DNA of 64,000 bases from Campylobacter mucosalis (GTDB lineage: Bacteria; Campylobacterota; Campylobacteria; Campylobacterales; Campylobacteraceae). The first letter of the stretch is position 1. Each line of letters starts with the position of its first letter. The notes under the pieces are model-generated. The model was not told the origin of the DNA, did no database searches, and saw nothing but the letters and a program-made list of their open reading frames with translations. The translations under genes and the position numbers were made by a program. Of this stretch, positions 19,491 through 28,810 are shown piece by piece. The stretch lies in NCBI RefSeq assembly GCF_013372205.1, contig NZ_CP053831.1, positions 124,001-188,000 on the forward strand. Direction: 5' to 3'.

Positions 19491-19977
19491 ACATAGTTTT
19501 GATGTATCGGCTAGTGTTGATATGATGGAGGTTAAAAACGCTCTTGAAACAGCTAAAAAAGAGCTTTCTGGGCGTTATGATTTTAAGGGCGTTACGGCTA
19601 GTATTGAGCTAAATGAAAAGGAGAAATTTATAAGCCTTTTAAGTAGCTCTGACGCTAAGATTGACGCTTTAAAAGATATCGTAATCTCAAAGATGATTAA
19701 GCGAAATATCCCACCGGTAGCACTTAGTGAAAGTAAGCGAGAGAGTGCAAGTGGCGGTAATGTTAGGGCAATTTTAAAGCTAAATGATACGCTTGATGGC
19801 GAAAATGCCAAAAAAATTACAAAAGCCATAAAGGACGCAAAGCTAAAAGTAACGCCTAGCATTCGTGGCGATGAGGTCAGAGTGGTTGGCAAAAGCATTG
19901 ATGATTTACAAGAGTGTATCAGGCTAATTCGTGGGTTAAATTTAGAGTTGCCACTTAGCTTTAAAAACCTAAAATAA
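19480..19977 (+). CDS. yajQ: YajQ-family nucleotide-binding protein
   Basis: A 165-residue protein of the YajQ (UPF0234) family, with two ferredoxin-like halves. It starts [29 protein letters not shown] and contains SGRYDFKG (about 29-36) and a C-terminal [22 protein letters not shown] block. In Xanthomonas and Pseudomonas members bind cyclic di-GMP; in Campylobacter the ligand is not established. The ATG lies inside the end of the dehydrogenase gene, indicating translational coupling. Confidence 0.93.
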   Translation: MASEHSFDVSASVDMMEVKNALETAKKELSGRYDFKGVTASIELNEKEKFISLLSSSDAKIDALKDIVISKMIKRNIPPVALSESKRESASGGNVRAILKLNDTLDGENAKKITKAIKDAKLKVTPSIRGDEVRVVGKSIDDLQECIRLIRGLNLELPLSFKNLK

Positions 19978-20055
19978 CGCTCAAAGTAATATTTAATAAA
20001 ATTTTTGATATTCTAGCGGACTGCATTAATAAATACTTAGCAAAGGTAATTAATT

Positions 20056-21426
20056 ATGAATTTTAAAAATATCATAGAGAGTTTCGCGGTAAATTACGCA
20101 CATAAATCGATACAAAAATCTCTCTATAATGAATTTAATATAAAAATTTTAAACGATAACCAAACTTACATAAAGACACCAGATCCTAAAAAGAGCTATA
20201 TGCTTTACGCTCACGTGCCGTTTTGTCATACGTTTTGCCCGTATTGCTCGTTTCACAAATACCACTATGAGCAGGAGTTGGCCAAAATTTACTTTGAAAA
20301 TTTACGCACAGAAATGAGGCAAATTAAAGACGCTGGATTTGATTTTAGCTCGATGTATGTTGGCGGAGGCACGACGCTTATAAATGAGCCAGAGCTTGAA
20401 AAAACGCTTATTTTGGCAAAAGAGCTTTTTAATATAACTGAAATTTCGGCAGAGAGCGACCCAAATCATATCTCGCTAGAGAGTCTTACTAGGTTTAATG
20501 GGCTTATTGATCGCCTAAGTGTCGGCGTGCAAAGCTTTGATGATGATATTTTGAAAAAAGTTGGCAGATATGAGAAATTTGGAAGTGCAAAAGAGGTTCA
20601 AAAACGTCTAGAAAAGGCTATCGGTATGCTTCCAGTAATCAGCCTTGATCTTATTTTTAACCTGCCAAATCAAACAAGAGAGCAACTCATAAACGATATA
20701 AATGTCGCAAAAGCAGTATCTCCAGAGCAGATTACTCTATATCCATTGATGAAGTCAGAGCTTACACGCGAAAATATCGCTCGTTCTCTTGGTGTTTCAA
20801 GTGTTGATAATGAGCGTGAATTTTATGAGATTATAGTTAGTGAGTTTGCAAAAGGTGGCTACTATCAGAGCAATGCTTGGGCTTTTTCAAACCAAAGCTC
20901 GGCAGATATGCGTGATGAGTATGTTGGTTCAAACCACGAATATGTCGGTATCGGAAGTGGGGCATTTAGCTTTTTAAATGGCGAACTTATTATAAACGCG
21001 TTTAATCTTCTTGAGTATGGCAGAAAGGTAAAAGAGGGCAAAAGCACGGTTATAGCAAAGTGCGGATTTAGCAAAAAAGAGCGATTAAAATATATCTTTT
21101 TAACAGAGCTTTTTGACGGCTGTGTAGATGTGGCAAAATACAACTCAAACAACAACGCAAATATCCATAAAGAGCTATTTGTAGAGCTAAATTTACTAAA
21201 AATAGTAAACGCCATATATGAAGAAAATGGTTGCATTAAGCCTACATTTTTTGGAAGGTATATCTGCTTGGTGCTTATGCGAGATTTTTATGCTGGTATG
21301 GATAAGGTTAGAGCGTTATTTAAAGACGACGCAAGGATAAAACGTGGTAAAAATTTACACGTAATGAGCGAAAATACCGAAGTTGATTACGAGCAGGTTG
21401 TAAGTAGACCAAAAGTGGCTATATGA
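20056..21426 (+). CDS. HemN/HemW/HutW-like radical SAM protein
   Basis: A 456-residue radical SAM protein. The cluster motif is CHTFCPYC (about 56-63, C-x3-C-x2-C), followed by SFHKY. It lacks the extra Cys right after the motif (CxC) that true HemN coproporphyrinogen dehydrogenase has, so it looks closer to HemW heme chaperones or HutW/ChuW heme-utilisation proteins. GGGTT (about 105) and ESDPNHIS are SAM-domain landmarks, and a HemN_C-like region follows. C. jejuni Cj0363c is the likely counterpart and is often labelled coproporphyrinogen III oxidase. The next membrane gene overlaps its stop (ATGA). Confidence 0.82.
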   Translation: MNFKNIIESFAVNYAHKSIQKSLYNEFNIKILNDNQTYIKTPDPKKSYMLYAHVPFCHTFCPYCSFHKYHYEQELAKIYFENLRTEMRQIKDAGFDFSSMYVGGGTTLINEPELEKTLILAKELFNITEISAESDPNHISLESLTRFNGLIDRLSVGVQSFDDDILKKVGRYEKFGSAKEVQKRLEKAIGMLPVISLDLIFNLPNQTREQLINDINVAKAVSPEQITLYPLMKSELTRENIARSLGVSSVDNEREFYEIIVSEFAKGGYYQSNAWAFSNQSSADMRDEYVGSNHEYVGIGSGAFSFLNGELIINAFNLLEYGRKVKEGKSTVIAKCGFSKKERLKYIFLTELFDGCVDVAKYNSNNNANIHKELFVELNLLKIVNAIYEENGCIKPTFFGRYICLVLMRDFYAGMDKVRALFKDDARIKRGKNLHVMSENTEVDYEQVVSRPKVAI

Positions 21427-21854
21427 AGCTGTTAAACGCTCTTTTTGTCGGTGCTTTGCTGACGTTCGCTCTAGTTTTTATGCTCTTTGTTGGGCTTTGG
21501 AATAACTATTTTAAATTTTATGGTGTTGATGAGTATTTTAATGCCATTTTTGTTGATAATGTCCCATTTTTATGGCTTTTGCCGGTTTATATGTTTGTGG
21601 GATATGCGATTTTTTATGCACCATTTAGGAAAATTTTTAGAGTTTTTTATGTTTTGCTTGTGGTTTGTATACTTTTTTCTTGGCACAAGGATATTGGCTT
21701 AAATGTAGGTCAGTGGCTATTTATGAAAGATGGCAAGGATATAAATTTGCAAAATCAAGAGAGTGTGCCTACAAAAGAGATCTATGCTGGGCGATATAAG
21801 ATATATATCTTAAGATCAGATACCGCCCAAATTTTAAAAATTCCAAAGAGTTAA
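21423..21854 (+). CDS. Integral membrane protein, unknown function
   Basis: A 143-residue protein with three probable membrane segments: residues 6-26, 45-65 and about 72-88. A short soluble tail follows (about 95-143, ending ILRSDTAQILKIPKS). No recognised domain. It overlaps the radical SAM gene by 4 bases, so the two are made together, perhaps for heme or membrane-linked redox work (inference). It is convergent with the MliC-like gene, whose stop is only 1 base away, and no terminator is visible between them. Confidence 0.78.
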   Translation: MKLLNALFVGALLTFALVFMLFVGLWNNYFKFYGVDEYFNAIFVDNVPFLWLLPVYMFVGYAIFYAPFRKIFRVFYVLLVVCILFSWHKDIGLNVGQWLFMKDGKDINLQNQESVPTKEIYAGRYKIYILRSDTAQILKIPKS

Positions 21855-21855
21855 T

Positions 21856-22209
21856 CTACTCTTGATATTTTAATTGTAACTCTTTAGCATCTTTTTTTGG
21901 TGTAAAAAATGCTACACCTTTGCCAAAGAATAGCTCAATGCCCTCAGCCTCATTTATAAGTCTTGTGCCACTTGCTGATGGAGCGTTTTTAAGCTCGTGT
22001 TTTTTACCATTTGCGTCTATAAATATCGCAGTATCAAACATATCGCTTGATGTCGCACTAACTTTATAGTTTGGATTGTTTACATCGGTAAATATTATGG
22101 TTTGCATTTTATTTGGCATTTGGTGTACCGTTTTCATATCTGCCTTATTTGTTGTGGCACAACCGCTAATCATCGCGACCACACCTAGTGCTAATAGAAA
22201 CTTTCTCAT
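21856..22209 (-). CDS. MliC-like lipoprotein (putative lysozyme inhibitor)
   Basis: A 117-residue lipoprotein: signal MRKFLLALGVVAMI, lipobox ISGC (Cys17). The mature domain reads ATSSDMFDTAIFIDANGKKHELKNAPSASGTRLINEAEGIELFFGKGVAFFTP. This fits the MliC/PliC pattern of a small beta barrel with a conserved SGxR/Y stretch followed by a hydrophobic strand, a family that blocks C-type lysozyme in the periplasm. The assignment is by pattern only. It appears to be a single gene, with AAGGAGA upstream and tcdA 48 bases behind on the same strand. Confidence 0.6.
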   Translation of the reverse strand: MRKFLLALGVVAMISGCATTNKADMKTVHQMPNKMQTIIFTDVNNPNYKVSATSSDMFDTAIFIDANGKKHELKNAPSASGTRLINEAEGIELFFGKGVAFFTPKKDAKELQLKYQE

Positions 22210-22235
22210 TTTCTCTCCTTTGAAATCGTTTGTGT

Positions 22236-22241
22236 ATTATG
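22236..22241 (-). promoter_or_regulatory. Candidate -10 box for the MliC-like gene
   Basis: This is CATAAT on the minus strand, 26 bases before the start codon in the short gap after tcdA. The match is imperfect and the context AT-rich. Confidence 0.33.
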
Positions 22242-22257
22242 CCTAAAATTTATAAAT

Positions 22258-22905
22258 TTAACCATTTAAAATTTTTCTAACCGCAAGACTTGCCAAATTT
22301 AGCCCAAAAATAGCAGTTACGCCCATAAAACTGCCAAGCACCTTACACCTTGGCTCTTCGGTTGAAAATACCACTTCAAAATCCCCTTTAAAGCCAGATT
22401 TTTTAAGCTCGGTTCTAAATTTTCTAGCCAAAGGATCGTTGTAGGTTTTCCAAACCGAAGCTACCTTAACCGCGGTTGCATCTATACGTTTTGCACCGCC
22501 CATTGAAGCGATTAGCTTGCTGCTAACCTTGTTTGCAAGTGCTACTTTTGCACTCATATCATCAATCGCGTCAATAACTAAATCAAACTCGCTAAAGTCA
22601 AAATTTTCTATAAATTCCGGCGTTATAAGCTCACAAATCGCCTCGATACTATCGTATCTTTTAGCAAACTCGCCAACCTTAACCGCACCCACCGCTTCGC
22701 TGTAAATTTGGCGATTTTGGTTTGTGATGTCAAAAATATCTTTATCTATGATGACGATTTTACCAACACCAGCACGAGCCAAAGCGTCAACACATATACC
22801 GCCAACTCCACCAACTCCGCAAACTAAAATTTTCGCATTTTCAAGCTTTGCAAAATCATCGCCAAATAGCCAACGCGAACGCGTAAATCTATCTATTTTA
22901 TCCAT
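22258..22905 (-). CDS. tcdA: tRNA threonylcarbamoyladenosine dehydratase TcdA
   Basis: A 215-residue ThiF/E1-like ATP-dependent enzyme: N-terminus RFTRSRWLFGDD, nucleotide loop LVCGVGGVGGICVDALARAGVGKI (about 27-50), DITNQNRQI (R-x-N-R-Q block, about 59-67) and DLVIDAIDDMSAK (about 107-119). TcdA (CsdL/YgdL) cyclises t6A37 to ct6A in ANN-decoding tRNAs. It is somewhat shorter than the E. coli protein (about 268). The start overlaps surE by 8 bases, so it is probably a surE-tcdA operon. Confidence 0.87.
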   Translation of the reverse strand: MDKIDRFTRSRWLFGDDFAKLENAKILVCGVGGVGGICVDALARAGVGKIVIIDKDIFDITNQNRQIYSEAVGAVKVGEFAKRYDSIEAICELITPEFIENFDFSEFDLVIDAIDDMSAKVALANKVSSKLIASMGGAKRIDATAVKVASVWKTYNDPLARKFRTELKKSGFKGDFEVVFSTEEPRCKVLGSFMGVTAIFGLNLASLAVRKILNG

Positions 22906-23674
22906 TAAATGACCTTTTTAGAATTTCTAAGCTCTCATATGCTGTTAAGTCTAGTTTTATCGGTGTGATTGTTGCAAAACCGCTATTTATCTCGCTTAAG
23001 TCGCTTTTTGTATCTTGTGATATAAAATCAAGCTGGGCATTGCCTAGCCAAAAGTACTCAACTCCGCGTGGATTGCGGTTTAAAACCGCGTCGGTGCCGT
23101 ATTTTCTATTTCCTGCTGGGACAACACGAAAGCCCTTAAAATCGCTTTTTGACACACTTGGAATATTTACGTTTAAAAACTGCCTTTGTGGCAGACTAAA
23201 CTCATCATCAATTACCTTTTTAACGACGATTTTTACGATCTTGCGAGCTAGGTCAAAACCAAGCTCATTTAATGAGTTGTTTTTGTAAAATTGTGAAAAT
23301 GCGATACTTTTTACACCTTGTAAAACACCCTCCATACACGCTCCGCACGTGCCAGAGTAGGTTATGTCCTCTCCTAAATTTGCTCCGTGATTTATGCCCG
23401 ATATGATAATGTCTGGCTTTTTGTTATAAAGTGCGTGAAGTGCGAGATACACGCAGTCGCTCGGCGTTGCGTCATCAAGCTTGAAAAAATCATCATCAAC
23501 CTTGATAAAACGAAGTGGTTTAGTTAGTGTTAAAGAGTGTGCACAAGCTGATTTTTCGGTACTTGGTGCTACTATTGTAACGTGAGTATTTTCTAGCTCT
23601 AAAAGTGCTTTCTTAAGCTCTAAAAGCCCTTGTGCTTCGTAGCCGTCATCGTTTGTTATTAAAATTTCTACCAT
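22898..23674 (-). CDS. surE: 5'/3'-nucleotidase SurE
   Basis: A 258-residue SurE phosphatase. The metal site is formed by ITNDDGYEAQGL at residues 5-16 (two Asp), Ser40-region sequence (APSTEKSACAHSLT) and DIIISGINHGANLGEDITYSGTCGACMEG (about 90-118, Asn ligand). It dephosphorylates nucleoside monophosphates and is often linked to stress survival. It overlaps tcdA downstream and lies 27 bases after bioD on the same strand. Confidence 0.95.
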   Translation of the reverse strand: MVEILITNDDGYEAQGLLELKKALLELENTHVTIVAPSTEKSACAHSLTLTKPLRFIKVDDDFFKLDDATPSDCVYLALHALYNKKPDIIISGINHGANLGEDITYSGTCGACMEGVLQGVKSIAFSQFYKNNSLNELGFDLARKIVKIVVKKVIDDEFSLPQRQFLNVNIPSVSKSDFKGFRVVPAGNRKYGTDAVLNRNPRGVEYFWLGNAQLDFISQDTKSDLSEINSGFATITPIKLDLTAYESLEILKRSFNG

Positions 23675-23701
23675 TATATGCCTTGGAATTTTTAGCCAAT
23701 T

Positions 23702-24343
23702 TTAGCATATATTTTTTATCGTTGTATCGCCATTTGCTACTTTTGCTAGAATTTTCACGTCACATAAACGCTCTATCATTACGGCGTTATCGTTGTGAAT
23801 TAATGATTTTTCATCAAAATTATTTAACACTATCCCTTTTATTTTTATGTTCTCATTTTTTAGGTAGCTCGTGCTTAAAACGGCAGAGTTTATCGCTCCA
23901 AGATTTGAGTTTGAAACTAGCAAAACATCGCAGTTTAAATCTTTTATGAGATCAAGTTGCATAAACTCGCCAAACGGACAGACCACCCCGCCACTGCCCT
24001 CAATGATTAAAATTTCATATCTTTTTTCAAGCTCGTTTATCTTTTTTGCTATCTCATCTTTATTTGGCGTGAAATTTTCTATTTGTGCTGCTAAATGTGG
24101 CGAGTAGGCATCTTTAAAAGCGTAGCCAAACATAGCAAATATATCAGTTTTAAGCCCTGCAAAATCTCTTACAAATTTTGCGTCATCAGCGATTAATTTA
24201 CCATTTTGAGTGTGAGAATTCCCACTTGCAAGTGGTTTAAAATACCCAACATTTACGCCCTTTTGTGCTAAGCTTTTAACGATTAAGGCACTCACATAAG
24301 TTTTACCCATATCCGTGCCTGTTGCTGTTATAAAAATTTTCAA
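23702..24343 (-). CDS. bioD: Dethiobiotin synthetase BioD
   Basis: A 213-residue P-loop enzyme: TGTDMGKTYVSALIVKSL (residues 8-25) is the Walker A variant of the family, and LIIEGSGGVVCPFGE (about 111-125) is the second conserved block. BioD closes the ureido ring of dethiobiotin from diaminopelargonate, CO2 and ATP. It is divergent from bioA with 56 bases between, so two successive steps of biotin synthesis share one regulatory gap. No BirA-like operator is evident. Confidence 0.94.
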   Translation of the reverse strand: MKIFITATGTDMGKTYVSALIVKSLAQKGVNVGYFKPLASGNSHTQNGKLIADDAKFVRDFAGLKTDIFAMFGYAFKDAYSPHLAAQIENFTPNKDEIAKKINELEKRYEILIIEGSGGVVCPFGEFMQLDLIKDLNCDVLLVSNSNLGAINSAVLSTSYLKNENIKIKGIVLNNFDEKSLIHNDNAVMIERLCDVKILAKVANGDTTIKNIC

Positions 24344-24363
24344 AATTTCCCCTTTTTGGCTAA

Positions 24364-24369
24364 ATTATA
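24364..24369 (-). promoter_or_regulatory. Candidate -10 box for bioD
   Basis: TATAAT on the minus strand (in AGTATAATTT), 21 bases before the bioD start, in the bioD/bioA divergent gap. The short distance would give a very short leader. Confidence 0.4.
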
Positions 24370-24399
24370 CTAAAATAACAGCTTTTTAGGGGGGATTTT

Positions 24400-25740
24400 A
24401 TGGATTTAGTAGAGCTTGATTTAAAACACATTTGGCACCCTTGTTCGCAAATGCACGATTACGAGAGTTTTAAGCCAATCGTTATAAAAAGAGCAAAAGG
24501 CGTCTATCTTTATGGTGAAAATGGCGAGTCCTACATTGACATTATTAGCTCGTGGTGGTGCAATCTTTTTGGTCATCTAAATGAAACGATAAACGAGAGT
24601 ATAAAAGAGCAATTAAATCAGCTAGAACACGTCATTTTTGCAAATTTCACGCACGAAGGCGTTATAAAATTAGCTACTAATTTAGCCCAAATTTTACCAA
24701 ATGGACTAACTAAGTTTAACTTTTCAGATAACGGCAGTTCGGCAGTTGAGAGTGCTTTAAAGATGGCATTTCAATTTCACGCTCAAACAAATAACGCTTC
24801 TAAAACAAAATTTATGTGCCTAAGCGAAGGTTATCACGGCGAAACTTTGGGTGCACTATCCGTCGGTGCTATGGATTTATACGCGAAAATTTATAAACCA
24901 ATTTTAATTGAAACGATTCGCATAAAAGCACCAGATTGCTACCGCTGTGAGTTTGGCAAGTGTAGGGATAATTGCAACGCCGAGTGCTTTATTTACGCCG
25001 AGAGTGAGTTTGAAAAACACGCCAAATACACGGCAGCCATTATCGTTGAGCCACTTTTGCAAGGTGCGGCTGGTATGAGAATTTATCCGCCACTTTACCT
25101 TAAAAAACTACGCGAAATTTGCGATTTTTACGGCGTGATTTTAATCGCCGATGAGATAGCTACTGGCTTTGGTAGAACTGGGGCTATGTTTGCTTGTGAA
25201 AAAGCTAACATTAGTCCCGATATTATGGTGCTTTCAAAAGGGCTAACTGGTGGCTATATGCCAATGTCAGTTGTGGCAACAAAGCCAAAAATTTATGACG
25301 CATTTTACGCACCTTATAACGAACACAAGGCATTTATGCACTCGCACACTTACGCTGGTAATCCGCTAGGTTGTGCTGCCGCACTTGGTGTGATGAAAAT
25401 TTTTAAAGAGCAAAACGCACTAAAAATCGCAAACGAGACGGCAAAGGTTTTAAATGAGCTAATATTAAAGGCGTTTAATAAGCATAAATTTGTAGGCGAA
25501 GTGCGAAGTATTGGGCTTATAAATGCCATTGAACTAGTTAAAGATAAGGGTAAAAAGCAGAGTTTTGACGCTAAACTTAGGTTGGGCTATGAAATTTACA
25601 AAGTCGCCTTAAAAAATGGGCTTTTGCTTCGCCCACTTGGCGATGTTTTGTATTTTAACCCACCGCTAAATATTACGCCAGATGAGTGTGAAAAAGCGGT
25701 AGAAATTTGCAAAAAAAGCATAGACGAGGTGCTAAAATGA
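24400..25740 (+). CDS. bioA: Adenosylmethionine-8-amino-7-oxononanoate aminotransferase BioA
   Basis: A 446-residue class III aminotransferase. It starts with HIWHPCSQMHDY, includes DIISSWWCNLFGHL and SDNGSSAVESALKMAFQ (about 109-125), ADEIATGFGRTGAMFACE (about 250-267) and the PLP lysine in LSKGLTGGYMPMSVV. It makes 7,8-diaminopelargonate in biotin synthesis. AGGGGGGA directly upstream is an unusually strong ribosome site. The stop overlaps the POT transporter gene (ATGA at 25737-25740). Confidence 0.96.
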   Translation: MDLVELDLKHIWHPCSQMHDYESFKPIVIKRAKGVYLYGENGESYIDIISSWWCNLFGHLNETINESIKEQLNQLEHVIFANFTHEGVIKLATNLAQILPNGLTKFNFSDNGSSAVESALKMAFQFHAQTNNASKTKFMCLSEGYHGETLGALSVGAMDLYAKIYKPILIETIRIKAPDCYRCEFGKCRDNCNAECFIYAESEFEKHAKYTAAIIVEPLLQGAAGMRIYPPLYLKKLREICDFYGVILIADEIATGFGRTGAMFACEKANISPDIMVLSKGLTGGYMPMSVVATKPKIYDAFYAPYNEHKAFMHSHTYAGNPLGCAAALGVMKIFKEQNALKIANETAKVLNELILKAFNKHKFVGEVRSIGLINAIELVKDKGKKQSFDAKLRLGYEIYKVALKNGLLLRPLGDVLYFNPPLNITPDECEKAVEICKKSIDEVLK

Positions 25741-27287
25741 AGCGTGTTGCCCTGCTGTTTGCTACCGAGATGTGGGAGAAGTTTTGTTTTTATGGTATGC
25801 GTTCAATCTTTGCACTTTTTATGGTGCATTTTTTGGGCATTAGTGAGACGCAGGCTGCGATTTATTATGGTGCGTTTTTGGCGTTTAGCTATCTTACGCC
25901 CATTTTTGGTGGATTTATTGCTGATAAAATTTTAGGCTATCACAAAAGTGTGATTTTAGGCTGTGCCTTGCTTTGTGCTTCGCAGCTTTTGTTTTTTATA
26001 TCAGCTTGTGGCGTTAAAAGTGCCTTTTTATCGCTTCTAGCCGTGATTTTTGTAATGTTAGGTAACGGCTTTTTTAAGCCAAGTATCACTGCACTTTTGG
26101 GTATAAAATCGCAAAATTTAAACGTTGATGCGGTATTTAGTTCGTATTATTTTTTCTTAAACCTTGGCGTTTTGCTTGGCTCATTTATCGTGCCGTTTTT
26201 TGGTGATGTTGTAAATGAGGGTGGGCGTGATATAAGTGCCTTTAAATGGGGCTTTTTATCGGCATTTTTAGCTCAGCTTTTAGGGCTTATTATTTTTACT
26301 TTGTTTAGCAAAGATGAGGGCTATAAAAAAGATGAAATTTATATAAATTTTAACGTTAGAAATTTCATCATTTGCACGGCAATTTTTACTGTAATTTTTG
26401 CCATATTATCGGCATTTAGTGGCGATAATTTTATAAAAAGCTACGTTTATCCAGCCATTTACTCGCTTGGTATTAGTTTAGCAGTTTATATTTTGCTTGA
26501 TAAAAGCCTAAGTAAAAGCGAAAAACAGGGTGTTTGGCTCATTTTTATTAGTGCGATTTTTATCGTATTTTTTTGGGCTACTTTTGAACAAGCAGGCTCA
26601 TCGCTCGTGTTTATTGCAAATAATCAAATGGATAGAAATTTATTTGGTTTTAATATCCCACCAGCGATGATAGCGATGTTTAATCCACTTTTTGTGCTAA
26701 TGCTTTCGTTTGTATTCTCTGCAATTTACATAAAAACACCAAATTTTAGCGGACTTGATAAACAGGCTTTTGGACTTGTTTTGCTAGGTTTTAGCTACCT
26801 AATTATTGCCTTTAACGTTAAAAATTTAGGACAAAATTTGCTTGATATAAAGTGGTTTATTTTGCTTTATTTTTTGCAAACTTGTGCTGAAATGCTAATC
26901 TCGCCAATCGGTTTTGCACTTGTCGCAAAATTTTCGCCAAAGCGAATTTTGGGGCTTATGTTCGGGCTTTTTTATCTTGCAAATGCCGCTGGTTACGCAC
27001 TTTCTGGCACACTAGCTGCTCTTATGCCACCAACTGCTGATAAATTTAATAAAGCACACGCTCTTGGCATTGATTTAAACGCCGTTTTAAATGGCAAAAC
27101 AAATGCAAATGAGCTTGAAATTTTAAGGGCAAATTCTATACCAACAGCATATCCTGAAATTTTTAATATACAAATCACAAGCCTTTATGAGTTTTTTATG
27201 CTATTTTTTGTGCTTTGTGCCTTTGGCGGGGCATTGCTGTTTTTTGTAAATAAAATTTGCTATAATCAGCCAAAAATTAATGGATAG
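25737..27287 (+). CDS. POT/PTR-family peptide:proton symporter
   Basis: A 516-residue protein with about twelve or more hydrophobic segments. The N-terminus ATEMWEKFCFYGMRSIFALFM carries the ExxERFxYYG-type motif of POT transporters in altered form (EMWEKFCFYG). GGFIADKILGYHKSVILG is the loop 2-3 motif, and FFLNLGVLLGSFIVP lies further on. It imports di- and tripeptides with protons; Campylobacter feeds mainly on amino acids. I start at ATG 25737, overlapping bioA, rather than 25707, which would extend into bioA. Why it is coupled to bioA is unclear. Confidence 0.88.
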   Translation: MKRVALLFATEMWEKFCFYGMRSIFALFMVHFLGISETQAAIYYGAFLAFSYLTPIFGGFIADKILGYHKSVILGCALLCASQLLFFISACGVKSAFLSLLAVIFVMLGNGFFKPSITALLGIKSQNLNVDAVFSSYYFFLNLGVLLGSFIVPFFGDVVNEGGRDISAFKWGFLSAFLAQLLGLIIFTLFSKDEGYKKDEIYINFNVRNFIICTAIFTVIFAILSAFSGDNFIKSYVYPAIYSLGISLAVYILLDKSLSKSEKQGVWLIFISAIFIVFFWATFEQAGSSLVFIANNQMDRNLFGFNIPPAMIAMFNPLFVLMLSFVFSAIYIKTPNFSGLDKQAFGLVLLGFSYLIIAFNVKNLGQNLLDIKWFILLYFLQTCAEMLISPIGFALVAKFSPKRILGLMFGLFYLANAAGYALSGTLAALMPPTADKFNKAHALGIDLNAVLNGKTNANELEILRANSIPTAYPEIFNIQITSLYEFFMLFFVLCAFGGALLFFVNKICYNQPKING

Positions 27288-27289
27288 TA

Positions 27290-28324
27290 ATGAAGCTTTT
27301 AATCTCATCTCTTGAACCATCGGCAAATTTGCATTTAGAGCAGGTCTTAAAACATTTAAGCGACGCACAAATTACTGGCATTTTTGATGAGCGTTTTGGC
27401 ACGCCTTTTATGAAAAGCTCGGAATTTTCGGCTATGGGTTTTGTTGAGGTTTTGCCACTTATTTTTAAGGCAAAAAGGGCGATAAAAGATATGGTAAATT
27501 TAGCAAAGAGTGCCGACGCCGTGCTTTTAATAGACAGCCCAGCCTTTAACTTGCCCCTTGCACGTGCGATAAAACAAGCAGGGGTAAAAACGCCCATAAC
27601 CTACTACATTTTGCCACAAGTTTGGGCGTGGAAGCCAAAAAGAGTGGCAAAGGTAGAGAGATTTTGCGATCATTTAGCTTCAATTTTGCCGTTTGACGCT
27701 AAATTTTATAACCGCTCAACATACGTAGGACACCCCTTGCTTGATGAACTAAATTACAAAAAGCAAAGCGTTAGTAATAACGGCGTGGTGGCGTTTTTGC
27801 CGGGTTCAAGAAAAAGCGAGATAACAAGACTAATGCCAGTTTATAAAGAAATTTCAAAAGAGATACAGGCAAAAAAATTGCTTGTTGTGCCAAAATTTTT
27901 AATGAGCGAGATTAACGCACTTTACGGCGATGTAAGCGATTTTGAGATTGTAAATGATACGCCAAAAGCGTTGTTTGATAGCGATTTTGCCTTTATTTGC
28001 TCAGGCACTGCCACGCTTGAAGCAGCCCTTATTGGCACACCTTTTGTGCTTTGTTATAAGGCAAAAGCCATTGATGTTTGGCTTGCACGTAAGCTTGTAA
28101 AGGTAAAATTTGCTGGACTTGCAAACATTATCTTTGATTTTATGGGTAAAAACGCCCTTCACGACGAGCTTATTCAAGAGCAAGTAACTAGGCAAAATTT
28201 GCTAAATGCCTATAAAAATTGTGACAAAGAGCGATTTTTAAAGGGTGCAAATGAGCTAAGAGAGTATTTAAAACAGGGCAGTAGCCAAAACGTAGCAAAA
28301 ATTTTAAATGGAGAGATAAAATGA
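27290..28324 (+). CDS. lpxB: Lipid-A-disaccharide synthase LpxB
   Basis: A 344-residue GT19 glycosyltransferase: N-terminus [18 protein letters not shown], then [16 protein letters not shown] (about 82-97), [15 protein letters not shown] (about 105-119) and [12 protein letters not shown] (about 165-176), with [21 protein letters not shown] near 238-258. It joins UDP-2,3-diacylglucosamine and lipid X into the lipid A disaccharide at the inner face of the membrane. It starts 2 bases after the POT gene stop, and its stop overlaps greA (ATGA). Confidence 0.94.
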   Translation: MKLLISSLEPSANLHLEQVLKHLSDAQITGIFDERFGTPFMKSSEFSAMGFVEVLPLIFKAKRAIKDMVNLAKSADAVLLIDSPAFNLPLARAIKQAGVKTPITYYILPQVWAWKPKRVAKVERFCDHLASILPFDAKFYNRSTYVGHPLLDELNYKKQSVSNNGVVAFLPGSRKSEITRLMPVYKEISKEIQAKKLLVVPKFLMSEINALYGDVSDFEIVNDTPKALFDSDFAFICSGTATLEAALIGTPFVLCYKAKAIDVWLARKLVKVKFAGLANIIFDFMGKNALHDELIQEQVTRQNLLNAYKNCDKERFLKGANELREYLKQGSSQNVAKILNGEIK

Positions 28325-28809
28325 GCGAACCAATGACGATTTATGGGTATGAAAAAATTGAAGCTGAGCTTAAAGATTTAAAGCAAAATCAGCGTCCAGC
28401 GATAGTTAAAGAGATTGATATAGCACGAAGTTACGGCGATTTAAAAGAGAATGCCGAGTATCACGCCGCAAAAGAAAAACAGGCTTTTATTGACGCTAGA
28501 ATTGCCGAATTATCAGGGCTTTTAACACGTGCAGAGGTGATTGACCCTAGTAAATACGAGCACGACAAGGTTCGCTTTGGCTCAAATGTAACGATAATGG
28601 ACGTTGAAACTGAGATAGAGCACACTTACACAATTGTTGGCATTAGTGAGAGCGATTTAGAGCGTGGACTAATCTCTATAAATTCGCCACTTGCAAGGCA
28701 ACTTATCGGCAAAAGCGAGGGCGATGAGGTGCGTTTAAGTCTGCCAAACGGCGTTAGTGATGTTGAAATTGTAAGCGTTTGCTATAAAGAGATAAATTTT
28801 AGGGATTAA
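28321..28809 (+). CDS. greA: Transcription elongation factor GreA
   Basis: A 162-residue GreA: an N-terminal coiled-coil hairpin with the basic/acidic tip [18 protein letters not shown] (about 36-53) and a C-terminal FKBP-like domain ([23 protein letters not shown]). It rescues backtracked RNA polymerase by stimulating transcript cleavage. It overlaps lpxB by 4 bases and argC begins 1 base after it, so it is one long transcription unit with lipid A and chemotaxis genes, as in C. jejuni. Confidence 0.96.
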   Translation: MSEPMTIYGYEKIEAELKDLKQNQRPAIVKEIDIARSYGDLKENAEYHAAKEKQAFIDARIAELSGLLTRAEVIDPSKYEHDKVRFGSNVTIMDVETEIEHTYTIVGISESDLERGLISINSPLARQLIGKSEGDEVRLSLPNGVSDVEIVSVCYKEINFRD

Positions 28810-28810
28810 G

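Noticed and set aside
24390-24396. Run of G before bioA as a phase-variable tract
   Set aside because: Only six G and it doubles as the ribosome site; contingency tracts in Campylobacter are usually eight or more.
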